In this document: positions 42,410-50,895 of the stretch, piece by piece | How the letters are laid out: every line of letters starts with the position of its first letter | Numbering within the stretch: position 1 is the first letter of the stretch | Assembly: GCA_964449325.1 (NCBI GenBank) | Contig: CAYUYJ010000015.1 | Location: 17,147-81,146, forward strand | DNA: 64,000 nt | Reading direction: 5' to 3' | Source of the DNA: RGIG3002 sp964449325 | GTDB lineage: Bacteria > Bacillota > Clostridia > Lachnospirales > Lachnospiraceae | Translations under genes and position numbers: made by a program | The notes under the pieces: model-generated | Told to the model about the DNA's origin: nothing | What the model saw: only the letters and a program-made list of their open reading frames with translations | Database searches by the model: none

Positions 42410-43666
42410 ATGGATTACATCAGCAGTAAGAATATTTTTTTTCTTATAAGAGATACATTACGATTGGTGGATGCCCGTGTTATGGAGCATGGCTCCAGAG
42501 TCGCTTATATTGTATATAAAATGGTACAGTGTAAAGGCGGTCTTGAGGATTTCGAGATGGCTGATTTAGCTATGCTTACAACGTTGCATGATATTGGAGT
42601 TTATAAAACGGATGATCCGGGTGATATGTTGCGGTATGAAGCAAAAGAAAATATGCCGCATTCTATTTATGGTTATTTGTTTTTAAAATATTTGTCACCT
42701 TTGGAAAAAGAGAGTAAAATACTTTTATATCATCACACAGATTATTCCAAACTTGCTCTGTTGGAGCAGGATGAAATGATACGGGATTATGCTTCGTATA
42801 TTAATATAGCTGAGAAAATGGATATTTATCACAACGCCATGGGAAGTAAATTCGATTTCATGATGTTTGATAAATATGGTGGAAATAAACTGTCAAGGCA
42901 AGGATTGTTCCTGTTTTATCAGGCTGTTAAAAAATATAACATACTGGACAAATTGACTGATGGTACATATAAAGAAGAATTAAATGAATTATTTGAAAAT
43001 TTGATATTCCCTAATGAGGATAAGCGCAAATACTTACAAATGTTGATGTACTGTATCGGCTTTACCAGTGAAACCTATGCAGTATGTTCCTATGTTTGTG
43101 CTTATGTTAGTGGGGAACTTGGGAAAAAATATATGCTTTCCGAACATGAACAGGAGGTTTTGTATTATGCTTCTCTGCTACATGATATCGGAATGCTGAC
43201 GCTTCCGAAGGAATTAATTAATGCGCCACGAAGATTGAATGAAGAAGAAATGAAGGTTTTACGTACTCATGTGAATCAAACCGAAGAGTTGTTGCGAGGG
43301 CGGATGAAGGATGAGATTGTGAATCTTGCTATTACTCATCATGAACGTGGTGACGGAACGGGGTATCCGAGGCATATTACGGATTCGCAACAGAATCGAC
43401 TACAGCGTATTTTACAGGTAGCTGACAAAGTTTCGGCACTTTCTTTGGATTGGAACTTCCGGGCGGCAAAAACGAAGCAGGAGTTGATAGACCAGATTAG
43501 CCTGAAGGCAGAGCGAAAAAAACTGAATCCACAGGTTACGAATACGATGATAACATTTTATGATACGATTATGGGAACGGCAAAAAACAAGGTAGATGAA
43601 GTGATGGCGATGTACAAAAAGCTGAATGACGATTTTGAGCGCATCAGCGTACAGTTTTCGAAATAG
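42410..43666 (+). CDS. HD-GYP-type protein with tandem HD domains
   Basis: A 418-residue soluble protein; the ATG at 42410 follows AGGAGG. N-terminal HD-like domain (about 15-150: HGSRVAYIVYKMV, LTTLHDIGVYK, LLYHHTDYS) and C-terminal HD-GYP domain (about 220-400: ASLLHDIGMLTLPKELI, LAITHHERGDGTGYPRHI). The HHExxDGxGYP signature is intact, but the HDIGK lysine is Met. HD-GYP enzymes hydrolyse cyclic di-GMP to GMP. Its neighbours include a GGDEF protein, so a local make-and-break pair is possible. Confidence 0.88.
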   Translation: MDYISSKNIFFLIRDTLRLVDARVMEHGSRVAYIVYKMVQCKGGLEDFEMADLAMLTTLHDIGVYKTDDPGDMLRYEAKENMPHSIYGYLFLKYLSPLEKESKILLYHHTDYSKLALLEQDEMIRDYASYINIAEKMDIYHNAMGSKFDFMMFDKYGGNKLSRQGLFLFYQAVKKYNILDKLTDGTYKEELNELFENLIFPNEDKRKYLQMLMYCIGFTSETYAVCSYVCAYVSGELGKKYMLSEHEQEVLYYASLLHDIGMLTLPKELINAPRRLNEEEMKVLRTHVNQTEELLRGRMKDEIVNLAITHHERGDGTGYPRHITDSQQNRLQRILQVADKVSALSLDWNFRAAKTKQELIDQISLKAERKKLNPQVTNTMITFYDTIMGTAKNKVDEVMAMYKKLNDDFERISVQFSK

Positions 43667-43703
43667 TGTAATTTACGGCAGTATTGGAAAGGCATGGGAA
43701 AAA

Positions 43704-44390
43704 ATGGACAAATTATTTAATTTAGACAGCCCTATTATGAGAGGGTTAAGTAAAATGGCTGATATAGTGTGGCTGAATATTCTTACAGTTGTATGCTGTA
43801 TACCGATTATTACTGTGGGAGCAGCTTTGACAGCGCAGCATTATGTGGTTTTGAAGATGGTTCGTGATGAAGAGGGGTATATTACCCGTTCCTTCTTCAA
43901 ATCCTTTAAATTGAATTTTAGGCAGGCAACCTGTATCTGGTTGATTTTCTTTGCATTTATTGTAATGTTTGCGTTGGATATTTATATACTCTTATATTCG
44001 AATATGAATTTCCCTAAGTTCATGATGATTATTGTCTGTGCGTTGGCAATTATTGTGGCAATGGTCGGAGTCTATGTGTTTCCGGTACTTTCCAAGTTTG
44101 ATAATACGGTTAAGAATACAATTATCAACTCTTTTAAAATAGCACTCATCAGTTTCCCGAGGACATTGCTGATGATAGTGATATATGCATTGCCTGTGGC
44201 AATATTTTTCGTGTCATTTCGACTGGTGCCCGTTGCAGCATTGTTTGGCTGTTCCGGGACAGCTTATTTATGTGCAATGCTTTATAATGGGGTGTTCAAA
44301 AAGTTCGAACCGGAAGAGGGAACAACAGAGGATATAGCAGAAGATATAACAGAAGAGGGAACAGAAACTCAGTCGGTAACAGAAGACTGA
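43704..44390 (+). CDS. DUF624 (YesL-like) membrane protein
   Basis: A 228-residue membrane protein. I start at 43704 (MDKLFNLDSPIMRGLSKMADIVWLN), the usual DUF624 N-terminus; in-frame starts inside the HD-GYP gene are rejected. About five hydrophobic segments with TVVCCIPIITVGAALTAQHYV and RSFFKSFKLNFRQAT as family marks. The C-terminal 25 residues are acidic and Thr-rich (EEGTTEDIAEDITEEGTE). DUF624 proteins often sit with sugar ABC permeases; here it lies between two cyclic-di-GMP proteins. Role unknown. Confidence 0.85.
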   Translation: MDKLFNLDSPIMRGLSKMADIVWLNILTVVCCIPIITVGAALTAQHYVVLKMVRDEEGYITRSFFKSFKLNFRQATCIWLIFFAFIVMFALDIYILLYSNMNFPKFMMIIVCALAIIVAMVGVYVFPVLSKFDNTVKNTIINSFKIALISFPRTLLMIVIYALPVAIFFVSFRLVPVAALFGCSGTAYLCAMLYNGVFKKFEPEEGTTEDIAEDITEEGTETQSVTED

Positions 44391-44407
44391 TAAAATGGAG
44401 AGGGAAT

Positions 44408-45889
44408 ATGAAGGATAAGCAGACAAAGTCAGTAATAATACAATGGATGATTCCGACAGCTGTATTGCTTGTGGCAATTATTACAATGTTTATTGATTTT
44501 TATGTGACAAGCAGTGAATCGGCACAGACGCAGGTGGAAAAGAATTTCTTATCTGTGGCGGAAGGATATGCTGCCATGGTGAATGAGAGACTGACATCCA
44601 TCCAGAAATCAGGAAAGGTTGTAGCAGCGATTATGGAAAAGCATTCCATGAGTGAGATTGGAATGGCTGCGGAGACGATAGAGGCATTGCATAACCAAAC
44701 CGATGCCTATATGGTTATTATGTCCAACATGGAAGGCAAAGGGGTCAATCAGGATAATGACTGGGTGAACATTACAGGGGTAGATTATTATGAGCAGATA
44801 AAGGATGGCAAAGAACAGTTTCTTTATCTGGAAAATGACGGAGTGAATCAGAAAAAGGCGATTTTATGCGTGCTTCCTATTTGTAAAGAAACGAGCCAAG
44901 GAAGGGAAACTGTGGCAGGGATGCTTCTTTTGTACTATCCCATAGAAGAGTTTGATACCTTTGTGAAAAAAGGTGAATTTGAAGGAAATGTTTTTTACTG
45001 CATAACAGACGGAACGGGTCTGATTATGGAACATATAGAAGGTGACGGAACCGTTCTGAACAGCGGAAATATATGGGAAACAGTAAAAGATAATACCACA
45101 AGGCAAATTATCAGACGCAGGATGCAGAATCAGAACAGCGGTATTTCTGACGCGGTAGACGGCGATATTAACTATCGGCTGGTATATGCACCGGTAGGAA
45201 TCAATGACTGGTACGTTATGCTTGGTATCAAGCAGGATTATGTGAATTTCGTGCAGAATAAAACATGGAATAGTACAAGAAACATGTTTATTAAACTGAT
45301 TGCATGCATTTGTCTATTTTTAATCATTATTATTGTTTTAAATATTTTGGGAAGAATGAAAAGCAATAGAACGAATAAAGATCTGGCAGACAAGGCGGAT
45401 ACCGATTTGCTTACAGATTTAAATAATAAGCTGGCGACTGAACGTAAAATCAAAGAATATATGAAGGAACATCCGAATGAACAGGCGTTATTATTTGTTC
45501 TGGATATTGACAATTTCAAGAAAATTAATGATACGATGGGACATGCTTTCGGGGATGAGGTTCTGAGAACTTTGGGACACCAGATACGGGGAGAATTCAG
45601 AGTATCTGATATTATTGGCCGTACAGGTGGTGATGAGTTTATGATTTTCCTAAAGAATATCAAAGACGATACCTTACTAAAACAGGAAGCCGATCGTGTT
45701 GCCAGATTCTTCAGCAATTTTCAGGCAGGGGAGTATGTGAAATATTCCGCGACAGCAAGTATTGGTGCAGCGGTATTTCCGAAAGATGCAAAGGACTTTG
45801 AAAGTTTATATAAAGCAGCAGATAAAGCACTTTATAAAGCCAAGGAAAGAGGAAAGAACCAGTTAGCATTTTATGGGGATGACAAATAG
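44408..45889 (+). CDS. membrane-bound diguanylate cyclase with Cache-type sensor
   Basis: A 493-residue protein: first transmembrane helix (about 15-36), extracellular dCache-like sensor (about 37-300: YMVIMSNMEGKGVNQDNDWVNITG, ITDGTGLIMEHIEG, YAPVGINDWYVMLGI), second helix (about 305-320), then a GGDEF domain. The active motif is RTGGDEFMIF and an inhibitory RxxD site (RVSD) sits five residues before GGDEF, so product feedback is expected. AGAGGG precedes the ATG. The only protein of this trio with a clear sensor. Confidence 0.92.
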   Translation: MKDKQTKSVIIQWMIPTAVLLVAIITMFIDFYVTSSESAQTQVEKNFLSVAEGYAAMVNERLTSIQKSGKVVAAIMEKHSMSEIGMAAETIEALHNQTDAYMVIMSNMEGKGVNQDNDWVNITGVDYYEQIKDGKEQFLYLENDGVNQKKAILCVLPICKETSQGRETVAGMLLLYYPIEEFDTFVKKGEFEGNVFYCITDGTGLIMEHIEGDGTVLNSGNIWETVKDNTTRQIIRRRMQNQNSGISDAVDGDINYRLVYAPVGINDWYVMLGIKQDYVNFVQNKTWNSTRNMFIKLIACICLFLIIIIVLNILGRMKSNRTNKDLADKADTDLLTDLNNKLATERKIKEYMKEHPNEQALLFVLDIDNFKKINDTMGHAFGDEVLRTLGHQIRGEFRVSDIIGRTGGDEFMIFLKNIKDDTLLKQEADRVARFFSNFQAGEYVKYSATASIGAAVFPKDAKDFESLYKAADKALYKAKERGKNQLAFYGDDK

Positions 45890-46016
45890 TATCTTGTACA
45901 ATCTGCCTATGAAAGTTTGGTTTATTTGTTCAATTTGACAAAGAAAAGGAAAAAGCATTTTTCCTATAAGCAATTCTTACAATGTAAACGTAAATATTTG
46001 TGGAATAGTGGCATAG

Positions 46017-46067
46017 CGGAAACCCGAGGTTTCCGTTATACTAATTATAGACTTAGTGCTAGGCACT
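46017..46067 (+). other. two short hairpins in the msmX-like leader
   Basis: CGGAAACC (46017-46024) and GGTTTCCG (46028-46035) form an exact 8-bp stem with a 3-nt loop; AGTGC (46055-46059) and GCACT (46063-46067) form a 5-bp stem with TAG loop. They lie 60-110 bp upstream of the ATPase gene, around a TATACT (46037-46042). They may be operators or mRNA structures; no family fits. Confidence 0.35.
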
Positions 46068-46126
46068 GTATTTTACGAAACTATAATTGGAGGATGAACT
46101 CCAAAGACAGAAAGGAGCCCATAAAA

Positions 46127-47239
46127 ATGGCAAGTTTATCTTTAAAAAATGTCTGCAAAGTATATCCGAACGGATTTGAAGCAGTAAAGGATTTCAATCT
46201 TGAAATTCAGGATCAGGAATTTATTATTTTCGTAGGACCTTCAGGTTGTGGTAAATCTACTACCCTTCGTATGATTGCAGGTCTGGAAGACATCTCCTCC
46301 GGAGAATTAAAAATCGGTGACAGAGTTGTAAATGACGTTGAACCGAAGGATAGAGATATCGCAATGGTATTCCAGAACTATGCTTTGTATCCTCATATGT
46401 CTGTATATGATAACATGGCTTTCGGTCTTAAGTTAAGAAAAGTACCGAAGGATGAAATTGATAAAATGGTTAAGGAAGCAGCTAAAATCCTTGACTTAAC
46501 ACAGCTTCTTGATCGTAAACCGAAGGCTTTGTCCGGTGGTCAGAGACAGCGTGTTGCTATGGGTCGTGCTATCGTTCGTAATCCTAAGGTATTCCTTATG
46601 GATGAGCCGCTGTCCAACTTGGATGCTAAACTTCGTGTACAGATGCGTATCGAGATCGCTAAATTACATCAGAGATTAGGTACAACCATCATCTACGTTA
46701 CACATGACCAGACAGAAGCTATGACACTTGGTACCAGAATCGTAGTTATGAAAGATGGTGTTATTCAGCAGGTTGATACACCTCAGAACTTATATGAGAA
46801 ACCGCAGAACTTGTTCGTTGCAGGATTCATGGGATCTCCGCAGATGAACTTCTTAGATGCAGTAGTTGAAGTTAAGGGTGATATTGCAAATCTTAAGATT
46901 GCAGGACATTCCATCCCGCTTCCTCCGGCTAAATCCAAGAAATTAATTGATGGCGGTTATGACGGCAAGACTGTTACATTTGGTATTCGTCCGGAAGATG
47001 TTTATGATTCAGAAATGTTTATTGAAACATCTCCTCAGAGTGTATTCGAATCTACTATCAAAGTATACGAATTACTTGGTGCTGAAGTTTACTTATACTT
47101 CGACTTAGAAGAGTTCCCGATGACAGCAAGAGTAGATTCCCGTACAACTGCCAGACCGGGTGACAAAGTTAAATTTGCTATCGATGTTGAAAAGATTCAT
47201 GTATTCGACAAAGAAACAGAAAAGATTATTACAAACTAG
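46127..47239 (+). CDS. carbohydrate ABC transporter ATPase (MsmX/UgpC type)
   Basis: A 370-residue ATPase for sugar ABC importers. The ATG at 46127 follows AAAGGAGCCC; the frame is open further upstream but that part is untranslated leader. Walker A GPSGCGKST, Q-loop, signature LSGGQRQRVAMGRA, Walker B VFLMDEPLSNLDAKLR, then a C-terminal TOBE/regulatory domain (IPLPPAKSKKLIDGG, FGIRPEDVYDSE). No binding protein or permease is adjacent, so like Bacillus MsmX it may energise several importers encoded elsewhere. Codon choice here is more uniform (for example many CTT/CGT) than in neighbours, consistent with high expression. Confidence 0.93.
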   Translation: MASLSLKNVCKVYPNGFEAVKDFNLEIQDQEFIIFVGPSGCGKSTTLRMIAGLEDISSGELKIGDRVVNDVEPKDRDIAMVFQNYALYPHMSVYDNMAFGLKLRKVPKDEIDKMVKEAAKILDLTQLLDRKPKALSGGQRQRVAMGRAIVRNPKVFLMDEPLSNLDAKLRVQMRIEIAKLHQRLGTTIIYVTHDQTEAMTLGTRIVVMKDGVIQQVDTPQNLYEKPQNLFVAGFMGSPQMNFLDAVVEVKGDIANLKIAGHSIPLPPAKSKKLIDGGYDGKTVTFGIRPEDVYDSEMFIETSPQSVFESTIKVYELLGAEVYLYFDLEEFPMTARVDSRTTARPGDKVKFAIDVEKIHVFDKETEKIITN

Positions 47240-47249
47240 TCTTTATTTT

Positions 47250-47280
47250 AAGGAGGTGTCTTAGGACGCCTCCTTTGTTT
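47250..47280 (+). terminator. terminator of msmX-like gene
   Basis: AAGGAGGTGTC (47250-47260) pairs with GACGCCTCCTT (47265-47275), one G-U, 4-nt loop TTAG, then TGTTTT. 10 bp after the stop codon. Confidence 0.9.
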
Positions 47281-47325
47281 TGGGTAATAGAAAAATGCTC
47301 ATATATAGTGAGAAGCCATGGAAGT

Positions 47326-47351
47326 TGTCGCTGTAGAGCGACACTTTTTTG
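47326..47351 (+). terminator. second hairpin with T-run before the CdaR-like gene
   Basis: TGTCGCT (47326-47332) and AGCGACA (47337-47343) form an exact 7-bp stem with GTAG loop, followed by C and six T. It is about 50 bp beyond the first terminator and upstream of the next promoter, so it is a back-up terminator or ends a short transcript. Confidence 0.65.
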
Positions 47352-47352
47352 C

Positions 47353-47381
47353 TTGCACCTTATTTTAAAATGTTTTATCAT
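47353..47381 (+). promoter_or_regulatory. promoter of CdaR-like gene
   Basis: TTGCAC (47353-47358), 17 bp, TATCAT (47376-47381). The leader that follows contains two exact hairpins, GGTTGAA/TTCAACC (47433-47449) and GCCTGC/GCAGGC (47464-47479), the last directly before the start region. Confidence 0.5.
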
Positions 47382-47493
47382 ATTTCTATAGAGTTATAGT
47401 GATTTAAACACAATAAGCAGAAAGAGGTAAAAGGTTGAAAAATTCAACCACCTTGAATTAAGCGCCTGCAAAAGCAGGCAGATGGGAGCAAAA

Positions 47494-48582
47494 ATGATTT
47501 CAAGCCAAGTAATACAAACAAGTATAGATGAACTCCGGGCGATTACCAAAGTAGATTTATGTGTATTTGACTTGGAAGGACAGGAAGTAGCGGCGACCTT
47601 TGCTACAGAAGAGGTTTCCAAAGAGATGATAACCAGTTTTTCTACATCACCTGCAGACAGTCAGGTAATAGGAGTGTATCATCTGCTGAAGATTCTTGAT
47701 GAAGGAGAATTGTTATACATTTTGGTGGCAAGAGGTATCAGTGATGACGCTTATATGATTGGGAAAATTGCTGTCAGCCAGATTCAGCATTTAGTTGTCG
47801 CATATAAGGAACGGTTTGACAGAAATAATTTCTTTCAGAATCTGATTTTGGACAACCTGCTTTTGGTAGATATTTACAATCGGGCGAAAAAACTTCATAT
47901 TGAACCGGTTGCTCCGAGAACGGTATTTATCATTGAAACCAAATCAGAAAAAGACAGTACGGTTATGGAACTCTTAAAGAGTATGTATTCCGACCAGCGT
48001 GGAGATTATACGACGGCGGTTGACGAGAAAAATGTAATTCTGATTAAGTCTCTGGAAAATGAGGACAGTTATGAGGAGTGTAATCATATTGCGGATACGA
48101 TTGTTGATATGATGAATACAGAAGTAATGCTCAACGTAAAGGTCGCATACGGAACCATCGTGCAGGAACTTAAGGATGTATCAAAGTCCTACAAAGAAGC
48201 CAAAATGGCGTTGGATGTAGGAAAGATATTTTATGCAGAAAGAAATGTGAGTGCCTATAATACGCTTGGAATCGGACGACTGATTTATCAGCTTCCTGTA
48301 AATCTTTGCCAGATTTTTATTCGTGAGATTTTCGGAGACGAAGGACCGGAAGATTTTGATGAGGAAACATTGACAACGATTAATAAATTTTTTGAGAATA
48401 ATCTAAATGTATCAGAAACATCAAGGCAGCTTTTTGTACATCGTAATACGTTAGTCTATCGGATTGAAAAATTGCAGAAGAGTACCGGCCTTGATATCCG
48501 CGTATTTGATGATGCATTGACATTTAAAATAGCGCTTATGGTAGTAAACTATATGAAATATCTGGATTCCATAGAATATTAA
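47494..48582 (+). CDS. CdaR/PucR-type transcriptional regulator
   Basis: A 362-residue regulator. I choose the ATG at 47494 because GGAG lies 5 nt upstream; the ATG at 47482 has none. N-terminal sugar-diacid-like sensing region (about 1-130: IQTSIDELRAITKVDLCVFDLEGQEVA), a middle GGDEF-like/CdaR domain (VKVAYGTIVQELKDVSKSYKEAKMALDVG) and the C-terminal PucR-type HTH (FFENNLNVSETSRQLFVHRNTLVYRIEKLQKSTGLDIR). Members respond to sugar acids or purine compounds. Position after a sugar ATPase suggests control of carbohydrate genes; target unknown. Confidence 0.87.
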   Translation: MISSQVIQTSIDELRAITKVDLCVFDLEGQEVAATFATEEVSKEMITSFSTSPADSQVIGVYHLLKILDEGELLYILVARGISDDAYMIGKIAVSQIQHLVVAYKERFDRNNFFQNLILDNLLLVDIYNRAKKLHIEPVAPRTVFIIETKSEKDSTVMELLKSMYSDQRGDYTTAVDEKNVILIKSLENEDSYEECNHIADTIVDMMNTEVMLNVKVAYGTIVQELKDVSKSYKEAKMALDVGKIFYAERNVSAYNTLGIGRLIYQLPVNLCQIFIREIFGDEGPEDFDEETLTTINKFFENNLNVSETSRQLFVHRNTLVYRIEKLQKSTGLDIRVFDDALTFKIALMVVNYMKYLDSIEY

Positions 48583-48607
48583 TACCTTGGAATATTAAAG
48601 GAATGAG

Positions 48608-48664
48608 AGCCCCTATCCCTGAATACAATAGTTTTATAGAAGACTGTTGAAAGGGATAGGGGTT
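48608..48664 (+). promoter_or_regulatory. long-range stem covering the ribosome site of the next gene
   Basis: CCCCTATCCCT (48610-48620) and AGGGATAGGGG (48652-48662) are exact reverse complements; AG and TT outside extend the helix by two pairs. Loop about 31 nt. The right arm contains the only candidate Shine-Dalgarno (AGGGG) for the ATG at 48669. There is no T-run after it. It could hide the ribosome site, or be an inefficient terminator of the upstream gene. Confidence 0.55.
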
Positions 48665-48668
48665 GTTT

Positions 48669-49553
48669 ATGTATGATAAAAAAATAGCATATTTGCATTA
48701 CATGAAAAATAATGAATTAATGGGAAATGCGGGACATGTTAAAATAATGCTTCGCGGAGGTTCCATGTCCATGGAAATTTTTGTGCGGGACATGCAGCAG
48801 CTTCCGGGTGGATATTATCCGTTGAAAGCTCTTGGTGAAAGCAGTTTTGCGGACAAAATACACATGGAAAGAGGACAGGCTGTGTATAAAAGGCGTTTGG
48901 ATGTGGACAAGAGTGGAAAAGAAGAGTTGCCTTATGGAATCAGAATTGAAATTAATGATAAGGAATATTTGGAAGCGATTTGGCAGAACGGAAAACAAGA
49001 CACCGGAATAAAGGCGGTAGAAGCGGCAGAAAAAAGCCACAAGGTTGTACAGCAGGAAAGTGAGGAACGGGAAGTCGTTGAAGCTGTGTCAGGAGAAGAG
49101 GAAAAGTGGGCAAAAAAGAAAGCCGGAACAGAATGGAAGATTGGAGCAGAAAAATTGTGGGAAACGGAAGAACTACGTACTTTTTCCGTGCCGGCAGAGG
49201 TTTATGAAGATAAATGGAAAGAGCTTTGCAAAAAATATGATGTGGTACATCCCTTTGGAAACAGAGAAGAATACATATCTATTGCACCTAAAGATTTTAT
49301 TATTTTTCCGGAAAAATATCAGAATCTGGTAAATAACAGTTTTCTTCTGCACGGCTATTACAATTACCAGCATATTATTTTGGGAAAGAAAGAAGAAGGG
49401 GGGAAAAATGTATATTATTTAGGTGTGCCGGGCGTTTATTATGAACGTGAAAAGATGGTGGCAATCATGTTTGGATTTGAAGGCTTTGAATGCGGAAATA
49501 AAAAGGCGAATAACGGAGGGTTCGGTTATTATATGCGAAGGGTGGAACTATAG
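48669..49553 (+). CDS. Lachnospiraceae-type hypothetical protein, DUF6128-like
   Basis: A 294-residue soluble protein without signal or membrane segment. The N-terminal region (about 1-110) starts KKIAYLHYMKNNELMGNAGHVKIM and contains LRGGSMSMEIFVRDM; a charged linker (about 112-165) is rich in Glu and Lys; the C-terminal region (about 190-294) has HPFGNREEYISIAPKDF, LLHGYYNYQHIILGK, LGVPGVYYEREKMVAIMFGFEGFEC. I associate this C-terminal block with DUF6128 proteins of Lachnospiraceae, function unknown. The start sits in a strong RNA stem. Confidence 0.7.
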   Translation: MYDKKIAYLHYMKNNELMGNAGHVKIMLRGGSMSMEIFVRDMQQLPGGYYPLKALGESSFADKIHMERGQAVYKRRLDVDKSGKEELPYGIRIEINDKEYLEAIWQNGKQDTGIKAVEAAEKSHKVVQQESEEREVVEAVSGEEEKWAKKKAGTEWKIGAEKLWETEELRTFSVPAEVYEDKWKELCKKYDVVHPFGNREEYISIAPKDFIIFPEKYQNLVNNSFLLHGYYNYQHIILGKKEEGGKNVYYLGVPGVYYEREKMVAIMFGFEGFECGNKKANNGGFGYYMRRVEL

Positions 49554-49556
49554 GTT

Positions 49557-50501
49557 CTAAAGCCCTTCGCCGTTAAAATTAGGTATGAAACTTTCGGCAG
49601 CTACATCCCCCTCTTGAATAAAGCCGTTTTCAATGCCTATGGAAAGTGCATAATCGATAAGTGCATCATATTCTGTAGCGGTAACCTTACGGTTTAATTC
49701 CGGAATACCGGAAACCTGCTTTAAGGGGGTGTACTGGTTCATAATACTGATAAAAATCCGGTTCCCAAAGGTGTCAAATAAATAGTGCAGTACTTCCTTG
49801 GAATCGGCAAGACATCCCGGCAGCAGAAGATGACGGACAATGGTTCCCTTATAAATAAGCGCTTCATCATCATATTCGTCTGCCGAAAGCAGACTGCCGT
49901 TCTTGGACCGAAAAAGAGGCTCCCCTGTCTGACGCACCATTTCTTTGACTGCAAGTGAAGCCTTTTCAAAATAATCGTCAACTCGAGAGTATTTGCGGCT
50001 TAAATCGGAGCTGAAATATTTAAAATCGGGAAGATAAACATCAATCAGCCCATCCAGCATATGAATTGTATCCACGTTTTCATAGCCGCTTGTATTGTAC
50101 ACAATCGGAATCTCTAAACCATTGTTTTTGGCGAGGATAAGAGCCTCTATTATTTGTGGAACAAAATGTGTGGGAGTTACCAGATTGATATTGTTTGCCT
50201 TTTTATCCTGAAGCTCCAGAAAAATTTCGGAAAGTCTTTCTATGGAAATTTCTTTCCCGTTTCCTTCGTGCGCAATATCATAATTTTGGCAGAAAATGCA
50301 GCCTAAACTGCAACCGGAAAAAAAGACTGTGCCGGAACCCTCTTTGCCCGAAATACAAGGTTCTTCCCACATATGGAGAGCAGCTCTTGCAACGATTGGA
50401 CGAATACCGGCACCGCAGAAACCGGTGGATTTATTTATATCTGTCCTGTCGGCGTGGCAGGAACGGGGACATAACGTACACTCAGAAAAATCATAGTTCA
50501 T
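49557..50501 (-). CDS. radical SAM protein, PflA-activase-like
   Basis: A 314-residue radical SAM enzyme with an N-terminal four-Cys region (CTLCPRSC...GFCGAG) followed by the SAM-cluster motif CSLGCIFCQNYDIAHEG. This is the COG1313-type uncharacterised activating-enzyme homologue, with NLVTPTHFVPQIIEAL and DVYLPDFKYFSSDLS in the barrel. Its target is unknown; no glycyl-radical enzyme is nearby. It abuts the DUF6128-like gene convergently (3 bp gap). Confidence 0.88.
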   Translation of the reverse strand: MNYDFSECTLCPRSCHADRTDINKSTGFCGAGIRPIVARAALHMWEEPCISGKEGSGTVFFSGCSLGCIFCQNYDIAHEGNGKEISIERLSEIFLELQDKKANNINLVTPTHFVPQIIEALILAKNNGLEIPIVYNTSGYENVDTIHMLDGLIDVYLPDFKYFSSDLSRKYSRVDDYFEKASLAVKEMVRQTGEPLFRSKNGSLLSADEYDDEALIYKGTIVRHLLLPGCLADSKEVLHYLFDTFGNRIFISIMNQYTPLKQVSGIPELNRKVTATEYDALIDYALSIGIENGFIQEGDVAAESFIPNFNGEGL

Positions 50502-50565
50502 AAAAGTATCATGCCTTTCTTAAAAAGTGAAAATGCAGGCAAAGGCTTCTTTTGGATATACAAAG

Positions 50566-50828
50566 ACCGTGCATTCTTCCTCGAACAAAACTCATACACG
50601 TTACCTTTACAGTTAACTCCGCCAGGCACCCTTACGGCACATGGGAGGTTCTACTTAGTGCTGCTTTGTTCCCAACCTGACACGGTTCATAGATTCCCAT
50701 TGCGTAAGACCCAAACTTCAACGCCACTTATAAAGGGCAGCTATACAAGCAAAAGCCCTCAGTCGAACATCACCCCCACTAGAGCGGATTGTGGGTACAG
50801 GGCACCGCTAACGCCCCGGCTGCACGGT
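50566..50828 (-). ncRNA. ffs: signal recognition particle RNA (long, Alu-containing form)
   Basis: About 263 nt on the minus strand. The ends pair: ACCGTGC at the 5' end with GCACGGT at the 3' end. Internal segments track Bacillus scRNA: GGTGCCCTGTACCCACAATCC near the 5' Alu part, GTTTGGGTC and GCAATGGGAA, then the universal SRP54-binding helix 8 with GTGTCAGG and GGAACAAAGCAGC, AACCTCCCATGTGCC and GGTGCCTGGC. It lies downstream of tadA, as in Bacillus, though dnaX-recR, which follow there, are 8 kb away here. It has its own promoter. Confidence 0.95.
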
Positions 50829-50834
50829 ATTTTG

Positions 50835-50863
50835 AGTATACTGTTTTTATGACGGTTTGTCAA
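50835..50863 (-). promoter_or_regulatory. SRP RNA promoter
   Basis: On the minus strand TTGACA (50858-50863), 17 bp, TATACT (50835-50840), with the RNA 5' end about 7 nt further. Near-perfect consensus, as expected for a stable RNA. Confidence 0.9.
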
Positions 50864-50895
50864 TGAGCAGTTATCCACAAATTACGTGTTATCTA

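Noticed and set aside
45917..46126. In-frame N-terminal extension of the ABC ATPase
   Set aside because: Contains promoter-like boxes and hairpins, and the ATPase family begins at 46127 behind a good ribosome site.
50511..50852. Plus-strand frame of 113 codons
   Set aside because: It is the antisense of the SRP RNA, whose paired ends and conserved helix 8 are clear.
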